Assembly: GCA_004794655.1 (NCBI GenBank)
Contig: SMMW01000567.1
Location: 3,480,501-3,544,500, forward strand
Length of the DNA stretch: 64,000 bases
Reading direction: 5' to 3'
Source: Marisa cornuarietis
Lineage: Eukaryota; Mollusca; Gastropoda; Architaenioglossa; Ampullariidae
Below are positions 49,131 through 61,326 of this stretch, one piece after another (positions within the stretch are counted from its first letter, which is position 1; each line of letters opens with the position of its first letter). Below the pieces are notes generated by a model. It saw only the letters and a list, made by a program, of their open reading frames with translations, was not told the origin of the DNA and did no database searches. Position numbers and translations under genes: made by a program.

Positions 49131-49704
49131 ATGGGGGCAGTCAGGTCGTTCCTGAACCCGCGGGGTGACCCAGGGGGATAAAAACATGTGGAGTAAATAT
49201 TTGTAGTGCTCTTGGTCCCTCGGTGCTATGTCGCTACAGGAAAGACCTCATGCTGCGGAGTACTTGGTAATCGAAGCTTTCGTTTTGTTGGCAAAGCTGT
49301 GGTTTTAAGTTTGCCGAAACATGGTTGTGGCTAAAAATACGACAGGAATAACCGGTTTGTGGCCGCTGCAAACAGGTTTAAATGCCCCAAGTCACAGGAT
49401 AATAATGAAATCTAATCACTCGTCAAATAATAGATTTAAACACTGTTTTAAATTTCACTTACCAATTTTTTGTGTGTCGGTATTAAACTACTAAGTTAAT
49501 TCGAGTTAGAAAGCCTAAATGATTACACAAGCTACAGGTTGGTAAGTGGAGTTACAACTCGGTTACAGCGAAGCAGCTGTGTAAGATGGCCCGTTACCTA
49601 CGAGACGCAGTGGAAGGAGATGTGTGAAGTGTAAAGACGTAGTCATACAATGTATTATAGCTTAAGTGTGTGAACTAGCTACATTATAGTTAGTGTTACG
49701 ACGC

Positions 49705-49985
49705 CATAGTACCTGCAGTGCAGCCCGTGACGTCACACACAGTACATGCAGTACAGACTGTGATCTCACACATAGTACCTGCAGTGCAGCCCATGACGTC
49801 ACACAGTGACTGCAGTGCAGCCCATGACGTCACACATAGTACCTGCAGTGCAGCCCATGACGTCACACATAGTACCTGCAGTGCAGCCCATGACGTCACA
49901 AATAGTACCTGCAGTGTAGCCCATGACGTCACACAGTGACTGCAGTGCAGCCCATGACGTCACATGCAGTGCAGGCCGTGGCCAG
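49705..49985. repeat. 31/33-bp tandem array carrying CRE palindromes
   Basis: About eight units of AGTACCTGCAGTGCAGCCCA TGACGTCACACAT, alternating 33 and 31 bp. The octamer TGACGTCA is intact at 49728, 49794, 49825, 49858, 49891, 49924 and 49955; the unit at 49761 has TGATCTCA instead. The array ends about 60 bp from the 50047 exon. Confidence 0.95.
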
Positions 49986-50046
49986 AAACACAAAACGTCA
50001 CCAACAATACTGTGTGCAGGCAGCAGGAAACGATATCACACAGTAC

Positions 50047-50178
50047 CTTGTGAGGGCCGTGGCCAGCGGTCAGCTGCTGTCCCAGTTCCCTCTGCAGCAC
50101 CAGCAGCCGGCGTCGCTCCGTCTCCAGTAGCCGTGACGTCACCTGCACGAGATCATCACACCTCCTGTTAAGTCCCAC
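50047..50178 (-). CDS. Coiled-coil exon of the long minus-strand gene
   Basis: The exon is 132 bp, 44 codons, phase 0 at both ends; acceptor CAATGACTGCAG, donor CACAAG|GTACTG. It reads VGLNRRCDDLVQVTSR, then LLETERRRLLVLQRELGQQL, then TAGHGPHK. Regular Leu/Val spacing with many Arg and Glu residues predicts a coiled coil with a flexible end. It also contains TGACGTCA at 50134-50141, in frame over Val-Thr-Ser. It follows the 60087 exon and precedes 47324 in phase. Confidence 0.85.
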
Positions 50179-53100
50179 CTGCAGTCATTGCAAGTTATAG
50201 TTACCTCTAGATTCAATCCCTCTCCTGCATAGCACTGACCGCTCTACCCTCAGGTTGCTAACACGTCAGTAAGGAGCGGATTACTCTTTATCTCAGGTAA
50301 TCGGGCTTCCCACAAGTCAGAACGATCGTAACGGGGACTTAATGGTGGGTTTTTAGTGCAAAAGCGTTTATGTGTTTGTATTTATTTTAATTCAGTTTTT
50401 TTTACTTCCTTCCATTTTTGTCAGCTATCTTAATTGAATTCCACAACATTTCTTCATCCCATGACACGGGGCTGTTAAATATATTCACAACTCATAAAGT
50501 TCTTCTCTTACCTGATTCAAAGTTAATAAGCAGCACATTTGTTTCAAAGAAATATTTTCTTACACCACTTCCATTTTTTTCTCTATTCTTTTCTCGTGAT
50601 CTTACAAAGTTTCTACGTATTTTCTCTACTATTTCTACGTATTTTCCCTATTATTTAAGGTAAGCCACCGCGTAGACTGGCGCCTGGTGTCGGTCGTCGC
50701 CACATCTGTTGTCACCTTCGTCTGTCGTCATTTTAACGATAGTATCATTATTAAGTCGGTTGCATATGGGCTACTGGATGAAGCGGTGGTAAAGAAAGAC
50801 AAACTGGATCAAATATTCGGCGCACACTACGATCATCATCATCATGCTAAATCGCGCGGTGAGAGGCAAATTTTATGCATTCTTGATCGTTTGTGTGCTT
50901 CCCAGAGGATGGGACTGCGTTGACCTTTCATGCCGAATTGTGTGCTCAAGACAGATGACCCAACAGGAGCGGAGGTTAGCGCCTGCTTGACAACGGCCTG
51001 CCCACAGCTGGTTAACTCATTAGGCTGATAACCCTCGCGTGACGCAAAAGCCGTGTACACAATCACGGCGAGGCTGAAAGGGCAACAAAGGGCAAATCAC
51101 TACCTACTACCAGTAAGAGTAAGCTCCCTTACGTGTCAGCTGGTAGGACAACAGGACAAAACAAGGAGAATAGGCATTGTTAGTTTTTTGGCATTATTAA
51201 CTTGGCTTTCATTTTTTTATTTGTCAATTTATTTTTTCTATGACACTTTTCTATCTCCATCTGTTTCCCGAAAACATGATCAATATCTAATACTTTTAAA
51301 TCAACACAGATACATAGCAAAACTACAAAGAGAGCGAGAAAGAGAGAGACCGAAATATAAAGTGGAGTAGAAGAGAAAAAAGTGAAAATACGACCAATGC
51401 TTAAAAAAAAACAAAGTGAAAAAAAATGACACAAACACACACACATACGCACGCGGGCTCACACACGTGACTCTCAACCAGAGCACGTGACAAAACTGAC
51501 AAAAATACTCAAGGAAAACGAGAGAGCGAGAGAGACCCTAAACAAAACAGAACCAAAACGTCTCAAATAACACGGGAGGACGAAAGGCAGGACCACGTCC
51601 TTTCACGGGAAGTGCGCGTCAGCTAACAGGAAGCTGCGACGCGACACCAAATCGCCACGCGCGTGCACGAAAGCCCGCAAAGGGAGAGAACCCGCAAGCC
51701 ACGTCGACCACTACGAGGAAGGTGGGGATCCAAACAGGGCGAATGTCAACGCCAAGGACTGCGGCCTTTTCCGCATCAAAAGAAATGCCGCCCAGGTAAA
51801 CATATCCGTGGAGAGGCAGCGGGCCAGGGTAACTGCAAGCAAAGCTGCCATCAAGCTCTCTGGGCGGCGAAATTGCAGCCTAATTCTGTCCGGCGGCGAG
51901 GTTTGAAGTTCAGACTTGGAAAGCTTCCTACCCCACCCTCCGTCCTCCTAACCTTTTCTGAATCTCGCAGCCAATACTCCTCCTTTGTGATGAAAATAAA
52001 TCACGGAAATACCATAACTACAATACTCGTATAAAAAAACAACCTTAATCAGCTCAAAGGTAGAATTTATTTCCCCTCTTCTGTTACTGTTGCGTCATCG
52101 AGGTGAGCCGAGGCAACTTGATCCTTTTACTACGACTATAAACTCCGCCATCAGCGCCAACAAACCATACAGGAGGAAGCTCAGAGGAATTCTGGTTAAT
52201 ATTCGAAACCGATTCTTCCAGAAACGAATCTTTGAATCGTGGTGCCTGAGGTGATAACAAAAACATATCTAAAAGTGTCATTTCTTTTGTATTTGTTCTT
52301 CGGTAATTTTAAAGCATATAATCTGTGTCACTTTCACCGCACCTTTCCGGGACACACACTTTACACGCACGCGTAAACACACACACACACACACACACAG
52401 AATATGAGAGAAAGAGATACTGTATTATGATTAAAAAGATATATTGAAACAAATGACTGGAAGCTAGCATACTTGAAAGTGTTCGTGTCTCTTCGATCGT
52501 ATATAAATATATATAGTGGAGATCTGAGAACACAGAGAGCTCTCGCTATTTTCCATCCCATTAGCCTCATCACCTCCTGAAGCTCACGTTTTATATTTCC
52601 CCGATCTGTACATCGAAAGGCCACAGGCTGAAGCATCTCGCCTAATGATGGCCGCCGGACATTTCCCCTTGACAAACAAACCGCCCGCCTGCCCCTAGTT
52701 CAAGGCTACGCATCCTCGCACGTCCCTCTTTCGCATCGCTACTTGTTCACAGGGATAACAGTCGCACATCGCTCGTGACTACACAGGAATGTGAGCTTCA
52801 GCCACTCTAATTCCCCCCCCCCCCAAAAAAAAATAACCTGCAATTTCGAAAGTCGAAGATTTTCTGGGTGGAGCGAGGGCTTAAAATACTACTGGAACTA
52901 ATAATATAATAATAACTTTCAAACTGAAACTTTGTATCTTGAACTCACATGCGCGCGCACGCATGCACACACGCACGACAAACAAACGAACGCATTTACA
53001 CATGCTATCTTTCACTCTGTCTTTCATGGATACACGCACTAGACACTCATTATTGATAGGAATGGTGCTTAACCTGTCCACGGCTGAAAACGCTCAGCGA

Positions 53101-53880
53101 TTGAAGATCAAAGTGCGGTTAGGAGCTTGAAAGTCTTAGTACTAGGTGCCGCAGAGATAACTGGCTAACAGATAACTTGGGAATGTTTTCCTGGAAGGTT
53201 CTGATAATCTTTCCCGTAAGGATAACATATACTTTGTGCACTGATTACTACTTCACTGGTAGTAACCGTATCTGCCTTCATAATTAATTTTTTTAAACGT
53301 GCCTCCGTTAACGTTTGTGCCGCAACCAAAGTCTGTGTCGCAGCCTCTATACCTGTCTGAATGTCGGTGCCTACCCACGACTGTGGCTGAATAAGGAGTA
53401 TGTACCTGTAAGACAGGTTTCAGTCGAGCCGCGCTGTATTTGCGTGTCTAAATAGAAAAAATAATACTGTCCCCTAAGGTCTAAGTACTAGAAGTACTTC
53501 ATGTAGTCTGCCTACTATCAGTATGTCTGTCTACACACATCTAACCAACGTGTGTACAAGGTGTACACAGCACACAGATCGCTGATAGACTCCAGGCCTG
53601 TTTAGGATTTTTACTTGGGTTTTTTTTTGTAGTCTATGCGAAAGAAAATACTAGATATGTGAATGTGTTCAGATACTGAAGATGATGACAAAGATGATGA
53701 CTGTAGTGCTGGTAGGAATAATTGCCGTGACAGAAATGACAACGATGGTGTTATGCGCGATTGTATGAATGCATGTATTTGCATAATAACAGCTTTTTAC
53801 CTATGCAGTTTAAAAATATTAAGAAAATTATTGAATAGCAAAAAAAAAAAAAAAAAGTCAGATGCCAACTGAGTGCTTTG
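50179..53880. other. Intronic region with microsatellites
   Basis: (CA)n at 52378-52399, poly-C near 52807-52824, A-run at 53840-53857. A GC-rich patch at 51600-51950 is open on both strands without splice support. Confidence 0.5.
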
Positions 53881-53899
53881 ACCAAAACTTACTGCTCCT

Positions 53900-54028
53900 T
53901 CACACACACACACACACACATGGAGAGAGAGAGAGAAACAGACAGAAACACACAGGCACACACACAGACATAAACATACATACACATATATATGCACACA
54001 CACACACACACATGGAGAGAGAGAAACA

Positions 54029-54088
<60 letters not shown>

Positions 54089-54166
54089 AACATACATATA
54101 CAGACATATGCACACAAACACAGACATAAACATACAGACACAGAGAAAACACACACACACACACTG
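53900..54166. repeat. Complex CA-rich microsatellite
   Basis: Interrupted (CA)n with a repeated CATGGAGAGAGAGA motif and ACATACATATA spacers; the longest pure run is 54031-54085. Confidence 0.95.
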
Positions 54167-55789
54167 TAATTTAGAACACAGGAAAAGCTCTAGTCTATTT
54201 CAGGCTGCTTTCGAAGGCCTCTGTAACATGTCCTTAATGCAATTCGTTCACAATGGAAGACCCGGGAAGAGAAGTGAATGAGCAAATGACTGAGTGTGAC
54301 GGGGCAGATACTGAGAACGGGCGAGTTCCGCAAGAGGAGTGCCTTGCTGAAGCCAAGAGAACAGACCATGCAGGCTGATGGAGGGTGGGTGGAAGGAAAG
54401 GGGGAGGAAGAAGTACCTGGTACTTCAGCAAGAGAAATCCCTCAACAGCGTAACCCCGGCGGAAATACATAATGAAAATGAATGGGAAAAGGCAAAGGAA
54501 GTCCACACACACACACACATATGATGAGTGGTGTGGCCCAGCCAGTGAGAATGAGACAGCCAGTGGCAGGAGTGGGTCTCACAAAGCGTAGAGTAGCGTC
54601 CTACAGAGAACGCCACCAATAACTGCGACCACAAAGATCTGATCAAATAGCCGAGCTCTCTATCTTTCTTCTATTTCACATTTTCGTTTATGTTTGATAC
54701 GTGCGTTGGTAAGGGTTTGGTGATCAGGCAGCTGCTTGAAAGTTGTTTGAAAGTATGCCTGTAATGTTTACAAATCTGACTTTAATTTTGATAGATTTTA
54801 TTTTTTTCTGGTGATATTTGTTATTTTTACATTTGAGTGACTTTTCCTGTCTTGTGTTGCGTGATTATTTTTGGATCATCAGAGCTCAGAAAAAAACATT
54901 TGTACTTCACAAAATTATTATTATTTTTTTAACGACGTTTATTGCAGAAAGCACACATATATTATTGTTGTCCTGTATAATTTTAGAACAAATTAAATTA
55001 TAATTATGCACACATAATTTCAAACAGCAAATAAACCTGAGCATATTTAAGTAAAATATTGAACAGATACCGTGTATTTACTAATCCCGTTTTCTTGCAT
55101 CACATACATTCTGCCGGGTCTCCTCTTTATCAAGCAAATCTCTCCTTTCATTCAGAATCTGATCTCAGCAATACTACGACATACAAATTCAAGTTCTCAA
55201 CATTATCAGAATCAGCCCAAAGCAGCACGCGGACATTTTTGCAGGATTCGTAAGGAATGATTTTATTTTGATGCGAATTCTCGCTAAATTAGAATGCGAA
55301 TCACGAATCATTTTACCCTTTGGTCAGCATTTAAATGTGCTTAGATGACTTGAGGGAGTGGTTTTGCTCCTTTATTTGAAAAAAAAATGTGGGCGGTGTT
55401 TCTCGTTATTTTAAATTTCTTGCCAGACTACTTTGTGACGCGACTGTAGGGGGCTGATTGACGATGGATGTTTACAAAGTGTTTGACAAGTTATTCTCGT
55501 GACCCTGCTCATTGAAACTTCATAAACAGACCAATCAGTTGTTTCTGCAGCCGAGGTTCCCGGATAACAATGAAAAAACCAACAAAAAACATAAAAAGAA
55601 AAAAGAAAAAAAACTTAGGAGAATTCTGCCTGAAAAGTCAGACAAATGGAACCTACCATCCGTAAAGTCAAAGAGATTAGTATTTCAACCAGTTCATAAG
55701 GATTCACAGTCACGTGATCGCATCGCAAAGTGGTAATAGAAATTCCAAAACTGGACGAAATGAAGCTAAAGTTCCCCCATCCACTCAAA

Positions 55790-55790
<1 letters not shown>
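54167..55790. other. Intronic sequence, no gene called
   Basis: A minus-strand frame at 54234-54518 contains GTRPFSVSAPS, faintly like a LINE C-terminus, but too little to call. The rest is AT-rich. Confidence 0.4.

Positions 55791-55873
<83 letters not shown>
55791..55873. repeat. (CA)n microsatellite, about 41 units
   Basis: A long uninterrupted CA run. Confidence 0.97.
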
Positions 55874-55875
<2 letters not shown>

Positions 55876-56719
55876 TTTAAAACTAAAATAGAGTATCTAC
55901 TCACCGAAATCATCTCAACGCAATTCGTACTTCACGTATTTAGTTGGTGATTTATCAAGCATGCCATCAGTACTGCCTCGAAGGCTAAACTTTACTAGCA
56001 TGCTCACGCGTCCCTAGGGGCAGGACCAATCCTTTCAAAGCGGCTTATATCACAGACAAAGCCACAAAGATGAATTATGTCGCTGACAGGATCAGAGATG
56101 AATGTGGACACTGTGGCAGAGGCACGTTAAGTAAGTACTGTCACGGGAATACAGAACTAAGCCGTGGGACCATCTTGTAGTGAGTGTAGGAGTCACACAA
56201 GTACAGCTAGACAGTCCAGATGAGAAGGGTGTGGGTGGGGAATAAATATTATTATATGTCGTGGAGTGGAGAGATGAAGAGAGAGTGTCATGAACTTTGA
56301 TCTTGACCTCTCTTAGGTTGAGTACGGTGGTTGGTGTTCGCACGGCTATCGTCAGAAAAGGTACCTTGAAGAACTGCCCAAGTGAGACCAAGGGAAAGTG
56401 AAGGCGACACGTGCGTGCGTCTCAGTGTAAGGGATGTGTGTGTCTATGGGGTGTATGAGGTTTGCGTGTGAGAGATAATGCACGAGCGATCGAGGAACAA
56501 TGAATAAATAAAATAAAATGAACTGAACAGAAAAACTTTCCGTTCGCCCCATCCAAAGCAAAGAGTACATTAGTTCGGCGTCCGTGTTCTTTGCATCTCG
56601 CTTAGTATGCGTCAGTTTTACGGTAAAGGTCAAAAGTCAAGGACCCTTGTCACCACAGAAACGCTAAGACACTCGTTACCGTTTTCCCGACATCTCGAGA
56701 CAAGCTACGCTTGGGGTAC

Positions 56720-56815
56720 TGACGTCATAAACTGGCAATTGTTGCTTTGTCAACGTTGTCAGCGAAGGCAGCTGACGTCACAGCAATATTCTCGCGATCT
56801 TTTCCCTTTTACACG
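56720..56815. promoter_or_regulatory. Promoter-like cluster: two CREs, TCTCGCGA and an ETS-like site
   Basis: TGACGTCA at 56720 and 56773, TCTCGCGA at about 56791 and ACGGAAGT at about 56812. TCTCGCGA is a known promoter-associated octamer in animals. No TATA box. A possible short first exon on the minus strand at 57131 lies upstream of it rather than downstream, so the target transcript is unclear. Confidence 0.35.
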
Positions 56816-57550
56816 GAAGTTTTTTTAATTAAAAAAAATTAGTATCATACAATGGACTGTGAAAGTCTCTTTCCTTATCGCCCTCTTGAAAAAACGAAAA
56901 ATAAAAAGAAAAGAAACTGGGTCTTCCCGAGAACGCTCATCAGCATTTAGAAACGTTTCGCTACGCTTCTATTTTTGGCCTACCTCGAGCTAATTTCCAA
57001 GTGCGATACGAAAGGGACAAAAGTTGCTTGAGTCAGCAATAGAAAGAGAGAACTGGCTGCAGAACAAACATCTCTGAAAGGATGACATTTTAGCAGCAGC
57101 GGGCTCGTGAGACAAGAAGAGGGTGCTTACGTTGCCCCTCGTCTCCATGTTGTCGTCTTCCTCCCCACCAGCCAAGAACTCGTTTCAGATTCTCCTCACT
57201 GGCGTAAAGCGCCCACCCCTCTTTGGCAGGACATTCCGGCATGTACCCGCGAAGCCTGGCGGTCCGTCAGACGCAGGACTTGGCGACACGACGACAATGT
57301 GTGTACAGCAGGGTCACGTTGACGTAAAGCTGACGTTCTCCTGGCGTAATTACTGCCGGGGACCCTCCTTCGGGTACGGGAAGCTCGAACTGGGGTAGGG
57401 GTGGGTGTTTGGATAGTAACAGTGGCGTGCGTACTTTTAATAGTTAGAAGTCTTTGGTAGTTAGAAAGACGCAAATATGCCAAAGGGGAAAAAAAACAAT
57501 AGAAATGCACGTGACGTCCGAACACGCGACAACATAAGAAAAAGAAATGT

Positions 57551-57825
57551 CCAGGCGCAATGCTGCACAACATGTTTCTAAAACTAAAAACTGTGCTACA
57601 GCAGCAAATTTAGAAATGCTTTTAAAAAATTGCTCTTATGCTATTTAGACGCGTAGCAGACGAGACTGAAAGTCTGGATTCAGCAGTTTAACCTTAGTTA
57701 AAACAGTTTAGTTTAAAAAGTTCTAAAATTGTGTATTGCATCATTGTGTCTAAAAAATTGATTATCTGATTAAATTTAAGGTCTAAAAGTGTTTAACACT
57801 AGAAATGTGTTGTGTAACTAGCCCC
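57551..57825. mobile_element. MITE, copy 2
   Basis: The right end is TGTTGTGTAACTAGCCCC; the left end is a decayed partner with GCACAACATGTTTCTAAA. Its plus strand aligns with the minus strand of 31608-31874 along most of its length, for example AAAACAGTTTAGTTTAAAAA and GGTCTAAAAGTGTTTAA. Size is 275 bp against 267 bp. Confidence 0.85.
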
Positions 57826-58560
57826 AGATTCCTAGCTCTCCGCGCTTTACACAATTTTGTTGGAAAAACCCCAAATCCCCAACATTTCTACGAAATGAAG
57901 AAACTGATGAGAATTCACTTACAATAAAGAAATAAACAAGCTCTGTTGTCGACATACGTTTGAACGACAGAGAACGGTCTCTGTAAGCACACATCACACG
58001 GTTCTCATTTTACTCTGCGTCCACATCCTCTCCGTGTATACACGTAGCCTTAGTGTCAGCTGTTGCAGCGGACTGCGATGGCATCTGAGTAATAAACCAT
58101 TTCATCAACACCTCTCTAGTTGACAATCGACCCCTGGTTATGATAAGGGGATTTTTTTTTTCAAAGTTCACTTTATAGCGCAATATCCATGCCAACAAGC
58201 ACTATCCCCTGCGATGTACACATCACACTGTCCACATGTCACAGTGAGTGATGGGGAACCTAGAACAATGGCATAGGGTGATCAGGGCAGCTTGAATCGC
58301 GAAAACACATTTCGTACAGTCTTCAGAAAACAAGGGTTAGTGAGATCAGGAGAATATAGACCGGTAAAGTCACAACAAACAGCCGAAAACGGTTATTAGG
58401 GGAATCAAGATCGCTGGTATGGAAAACAACGACCGAAGCCGAAATAAGCCAGAGCAGAAAGTCGTTAAACAGATTCAAATGAACAGAGAATGACGCAAGA
58501 GAGAGAGAGAGAGAAAGAGTGTGCGTGTGTGACAGAGAAAGAACAGTTGTTAGGGTTTCC

Positions 58561-58610
<50 letters not shown>

Positions 58611-60042
58611 TTATCTATCTCTTCCTGACTCATTTTAATTGATCGAAGCTGCTTTTCAATTATTTATCCCTCTGCGTGACCGTTCCCTCTTTCTTTTCAG
58701 CTTAGCCAAGGCTGTGATACTACGGACGTCATAGTCTCACTGTGACTGCTACTCACCCTCAACCAGGTCTACAATTCAAGACCTACCAGAAACCAGCATC
58801 ATCCACGATACACGAAACTAGTAGGACCAAGAATAAACCGTAAAGATGACAGTTTTTAAAAAAAAAAATCAAGATGCAATCTCTAGATCACGCAGTGTCT
58901 CAAAATAGTTTATGATCGCGCACAGTGTCATAAAAATCTTTCAGAAGACGTGACCACCATACACTGGTCCGAACAACCAGTAACTAGCAAGCGGCAAGAT
59001 TTATATTGTCTGACATGAGTAAGAGTTAAAAATGGCTCATACGTTACACGACACCATGGCTGTCTCACCATTTGACAGGCATAAGATTTGCTTCTGGCTT
59101 TGCTTTCGCTATTATCTTAATAATAGGTGGTGGTGGTGGCGGGAGAAGGAGAGAGAGAAAAAGTGGCGCTGGCATAAAAGAGGATGAGTGCTGCTCCTCT
59201 CTATCCCTCGGACAACTTTAAACCAAGTTTTTCAGCTGAACTTCCAAAACATTTTGCTAAGCGTCAGCGTAGTCGAATTGTCATTTGAGACCGGCGAATT
59301 AAAACTCGTTTTCAAGACCCTCGCAAGCCAACGAAGTTTTTTTGATGTTAAGATTAAAAAAAAAAACAACCGCCATACGTTAAGACCTCCCACAAAACCA
59401 ACTCCTGGATCAGAAGCGCGAACAACAGCCATACCCACGGCAGCTAAAACGGGTTGTTGTCACACGCCTCGAGGTGCTTAGGGTGTCCCGGACATGCCTG
59501 AGGCACCTAAAGTGTTCTAACACGTCTACCTCAGTCCTGCCTTCTACAACTGCGTGCCATTTTTATAGAACCATTCACGTGAGCCCTAACTTACTGAACA
59601 GTGACCCTGATAAGGTGAATCTAAAAACTAATTAGGACAGACAGCGGTAGATTTCTGTCAATAGTAATGGCCTAGGTTAATGTTGTGTTCCAGATGTGAA
59701 CGGTTATTTCTACCAAATATAAGCCGAAGTTGTCTCTCATCATCGAGTCTGAACGCCCTGCTATCATCCACACCCCCAAGTACATACTTCGGACAGGTCT
59801 TGTACCCGTGTAAGGAGAATAAAGATCTATAAGGTTAATAATGATACCTTTAAACTAAAATCCAGCTTTGCCATGCTGGTTTGCTACTTGCTTCACGGTT
59901 GTAGAGATACACAGTGATATATACATACAAGTCAGTTAGTAAACAAATTAAGTCCCATGGTAATACATCACCCTCAAGCACGATGTCACAGAATATCTCA
60001 TGGTGAGATATCAACATAGTAATCTAGCCCAAATATACCAAC
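57826..60042. other. Intronic region with microsatellites
   Basis: (GA)n at 58500-58516 and (CA)n at 58563-58609. No supported exon. Confidence 0.5.
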
Positions 60043-60086
60043 CTCAAACTGCAAAGACAGGGAAAGTCACACAGTAATATACCAAC

Positions 60087-60237
60087 CTCAAGCTGTATGC
60101 CAAAAAGTTCGGCGCCACCCGACTCTCTGCCATGATTGTTGGAAACCGACCCTGATGTCTGCACGACCCCTGTGCCTGCGTTCTCAGTGGAACTGTCGCT
60201 AAAGGTGCTGCTGCTGTCTCCGTCTGCCATCGGCCTG
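60087..60237 (-). CDS. First coding exon of the long minus-strand gene
   Basis: ATG at 60230 opens 48 codons to the donor CTTGAG|GTTGGT, phase 0. It starts MADGDSSSTFSDSSTENAG and ends GGAELFGIQLE; it is Ser/Thr/Asn-rich and acidic, as expected for a disordered N-terminus. A pyrimidine-rich acceptor (TCTTTTTACTCCCGTCGTCAG) lies seven bases before the ATG, so an upstream exon, probably untranslated, is likely. The frame is open upstream of the ATG, so more N-terminal coding sequence cannot be excluded. The donor has GTTGGT, weaker than usual. Confidence 0.7.
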
Positions 60238-61326
60238 CTGACGACGGGAGTAAAAAGACAGTTCAAACGCCAGATGCAAAGGCCCTTGTTAACGTCGTCG
60301 TCGTTAATTCTTTGGGTGAATTTGATAAACGATTTTTGGTTCGAAAACACAACGAGGCTTCGTCCTCACCGAAGGCCGTAGAATGAACGGAAAATTCCAG
60401 AACACCAAAGAGACGTAAACAACTTCCAGGGGGTCTTGAAATAAAACATGGAGCTGTTGTAGCGAGGGGTCTTTTATAGACTTTTTTGCGACGGCTTGGT
60501 GACCCAGCTGATAATAACAAGGAAAACGGTGATCTGCGAACACACAGCTAGTTCCACTTCGAGGTTGATCGAAACACGACTGTGAAGAGTTTGACGATAA
60601 GCTCGGGTTTCCTGGCAATAGAAGGAAAGCGTCGCCTGGAGACGCCGAGAGAAAATCCCCGTTGGCTGTTTCTTGGTGAATTCCTGTTGGTTTCGACCTC
60701 AGTGGATTTTACCGCGAATGCAGCGTCACAGCTGGGGGCATGGAGTCTCGCAGCGCGTGCAAAGTTGATACGATGGCGGGGCACACGGTACAGCCTCCGC
60801 CGTCACAGCCGATAAAGACACCTCCTGCGGTCACACAGCTGATGCAGTGACACGTTTAGTGCCGACACTGATCGGTTTCTGGCCGTGACATCTCCAAAAC
60901 ACTCGTTTGTTATCTCAACACGTCACACAAATTGGGACAATCCTCGACGGGTGTCGGGTCATCTTCATCTTTGCCTGATCAGCATCTGTCCCTATCTTCT
61001 TGTCGTACCTGGTAGGAATATCAGTACTTGCTGCTGTTGTTGTTGTTGTTGTTGTTACACCTGGTCCACTGGCAGCCTCACCGTGGGACCTCGAAAGCAT
61101 GGTGAGAGTGGTGTAAAGTCACAAAAGGCCGCTGAGTTCGTGTCAAGAAGTTGTCGATATCCATCACCGACCGACAAACACACACATACACACTCACTCG
61201 TTTGTCTGACACCTTATTGTCACGTCACAGACATGGCAGCCCGCTTCATCCATTCACCTGTGGCGCAGGGCAGGTTGTAAAATGATTCATTTCTTGAGAA
61301 CTTTGTGACAGAGAAGGAAATAGCAG
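60238..61326. promoter_or_regulatory. CpG-rich 5' region of the long minus-strand gene
   Basis: 60550-60800 is CpG-rich and lies directly upstream of the first coding exon in transcript direction, so it may hold the untranslated first exon and promoter. No TATA box was seen. A (TTG)n run lies at 61034-61055. Confidence 0.3.

Noticed and set aside
54234..54518. LINE-like phrase GTRPFSVSAPS on the minus strand
   Set aside because: The flanking frame does not continue the expected pattern; likely coincidence.
57131..57148. Six-codon first exon METRGN on the minus strand with donor C|GTAAGC
   Set aside because: Too short to judge, weak donor, and no other support beyond its phase.
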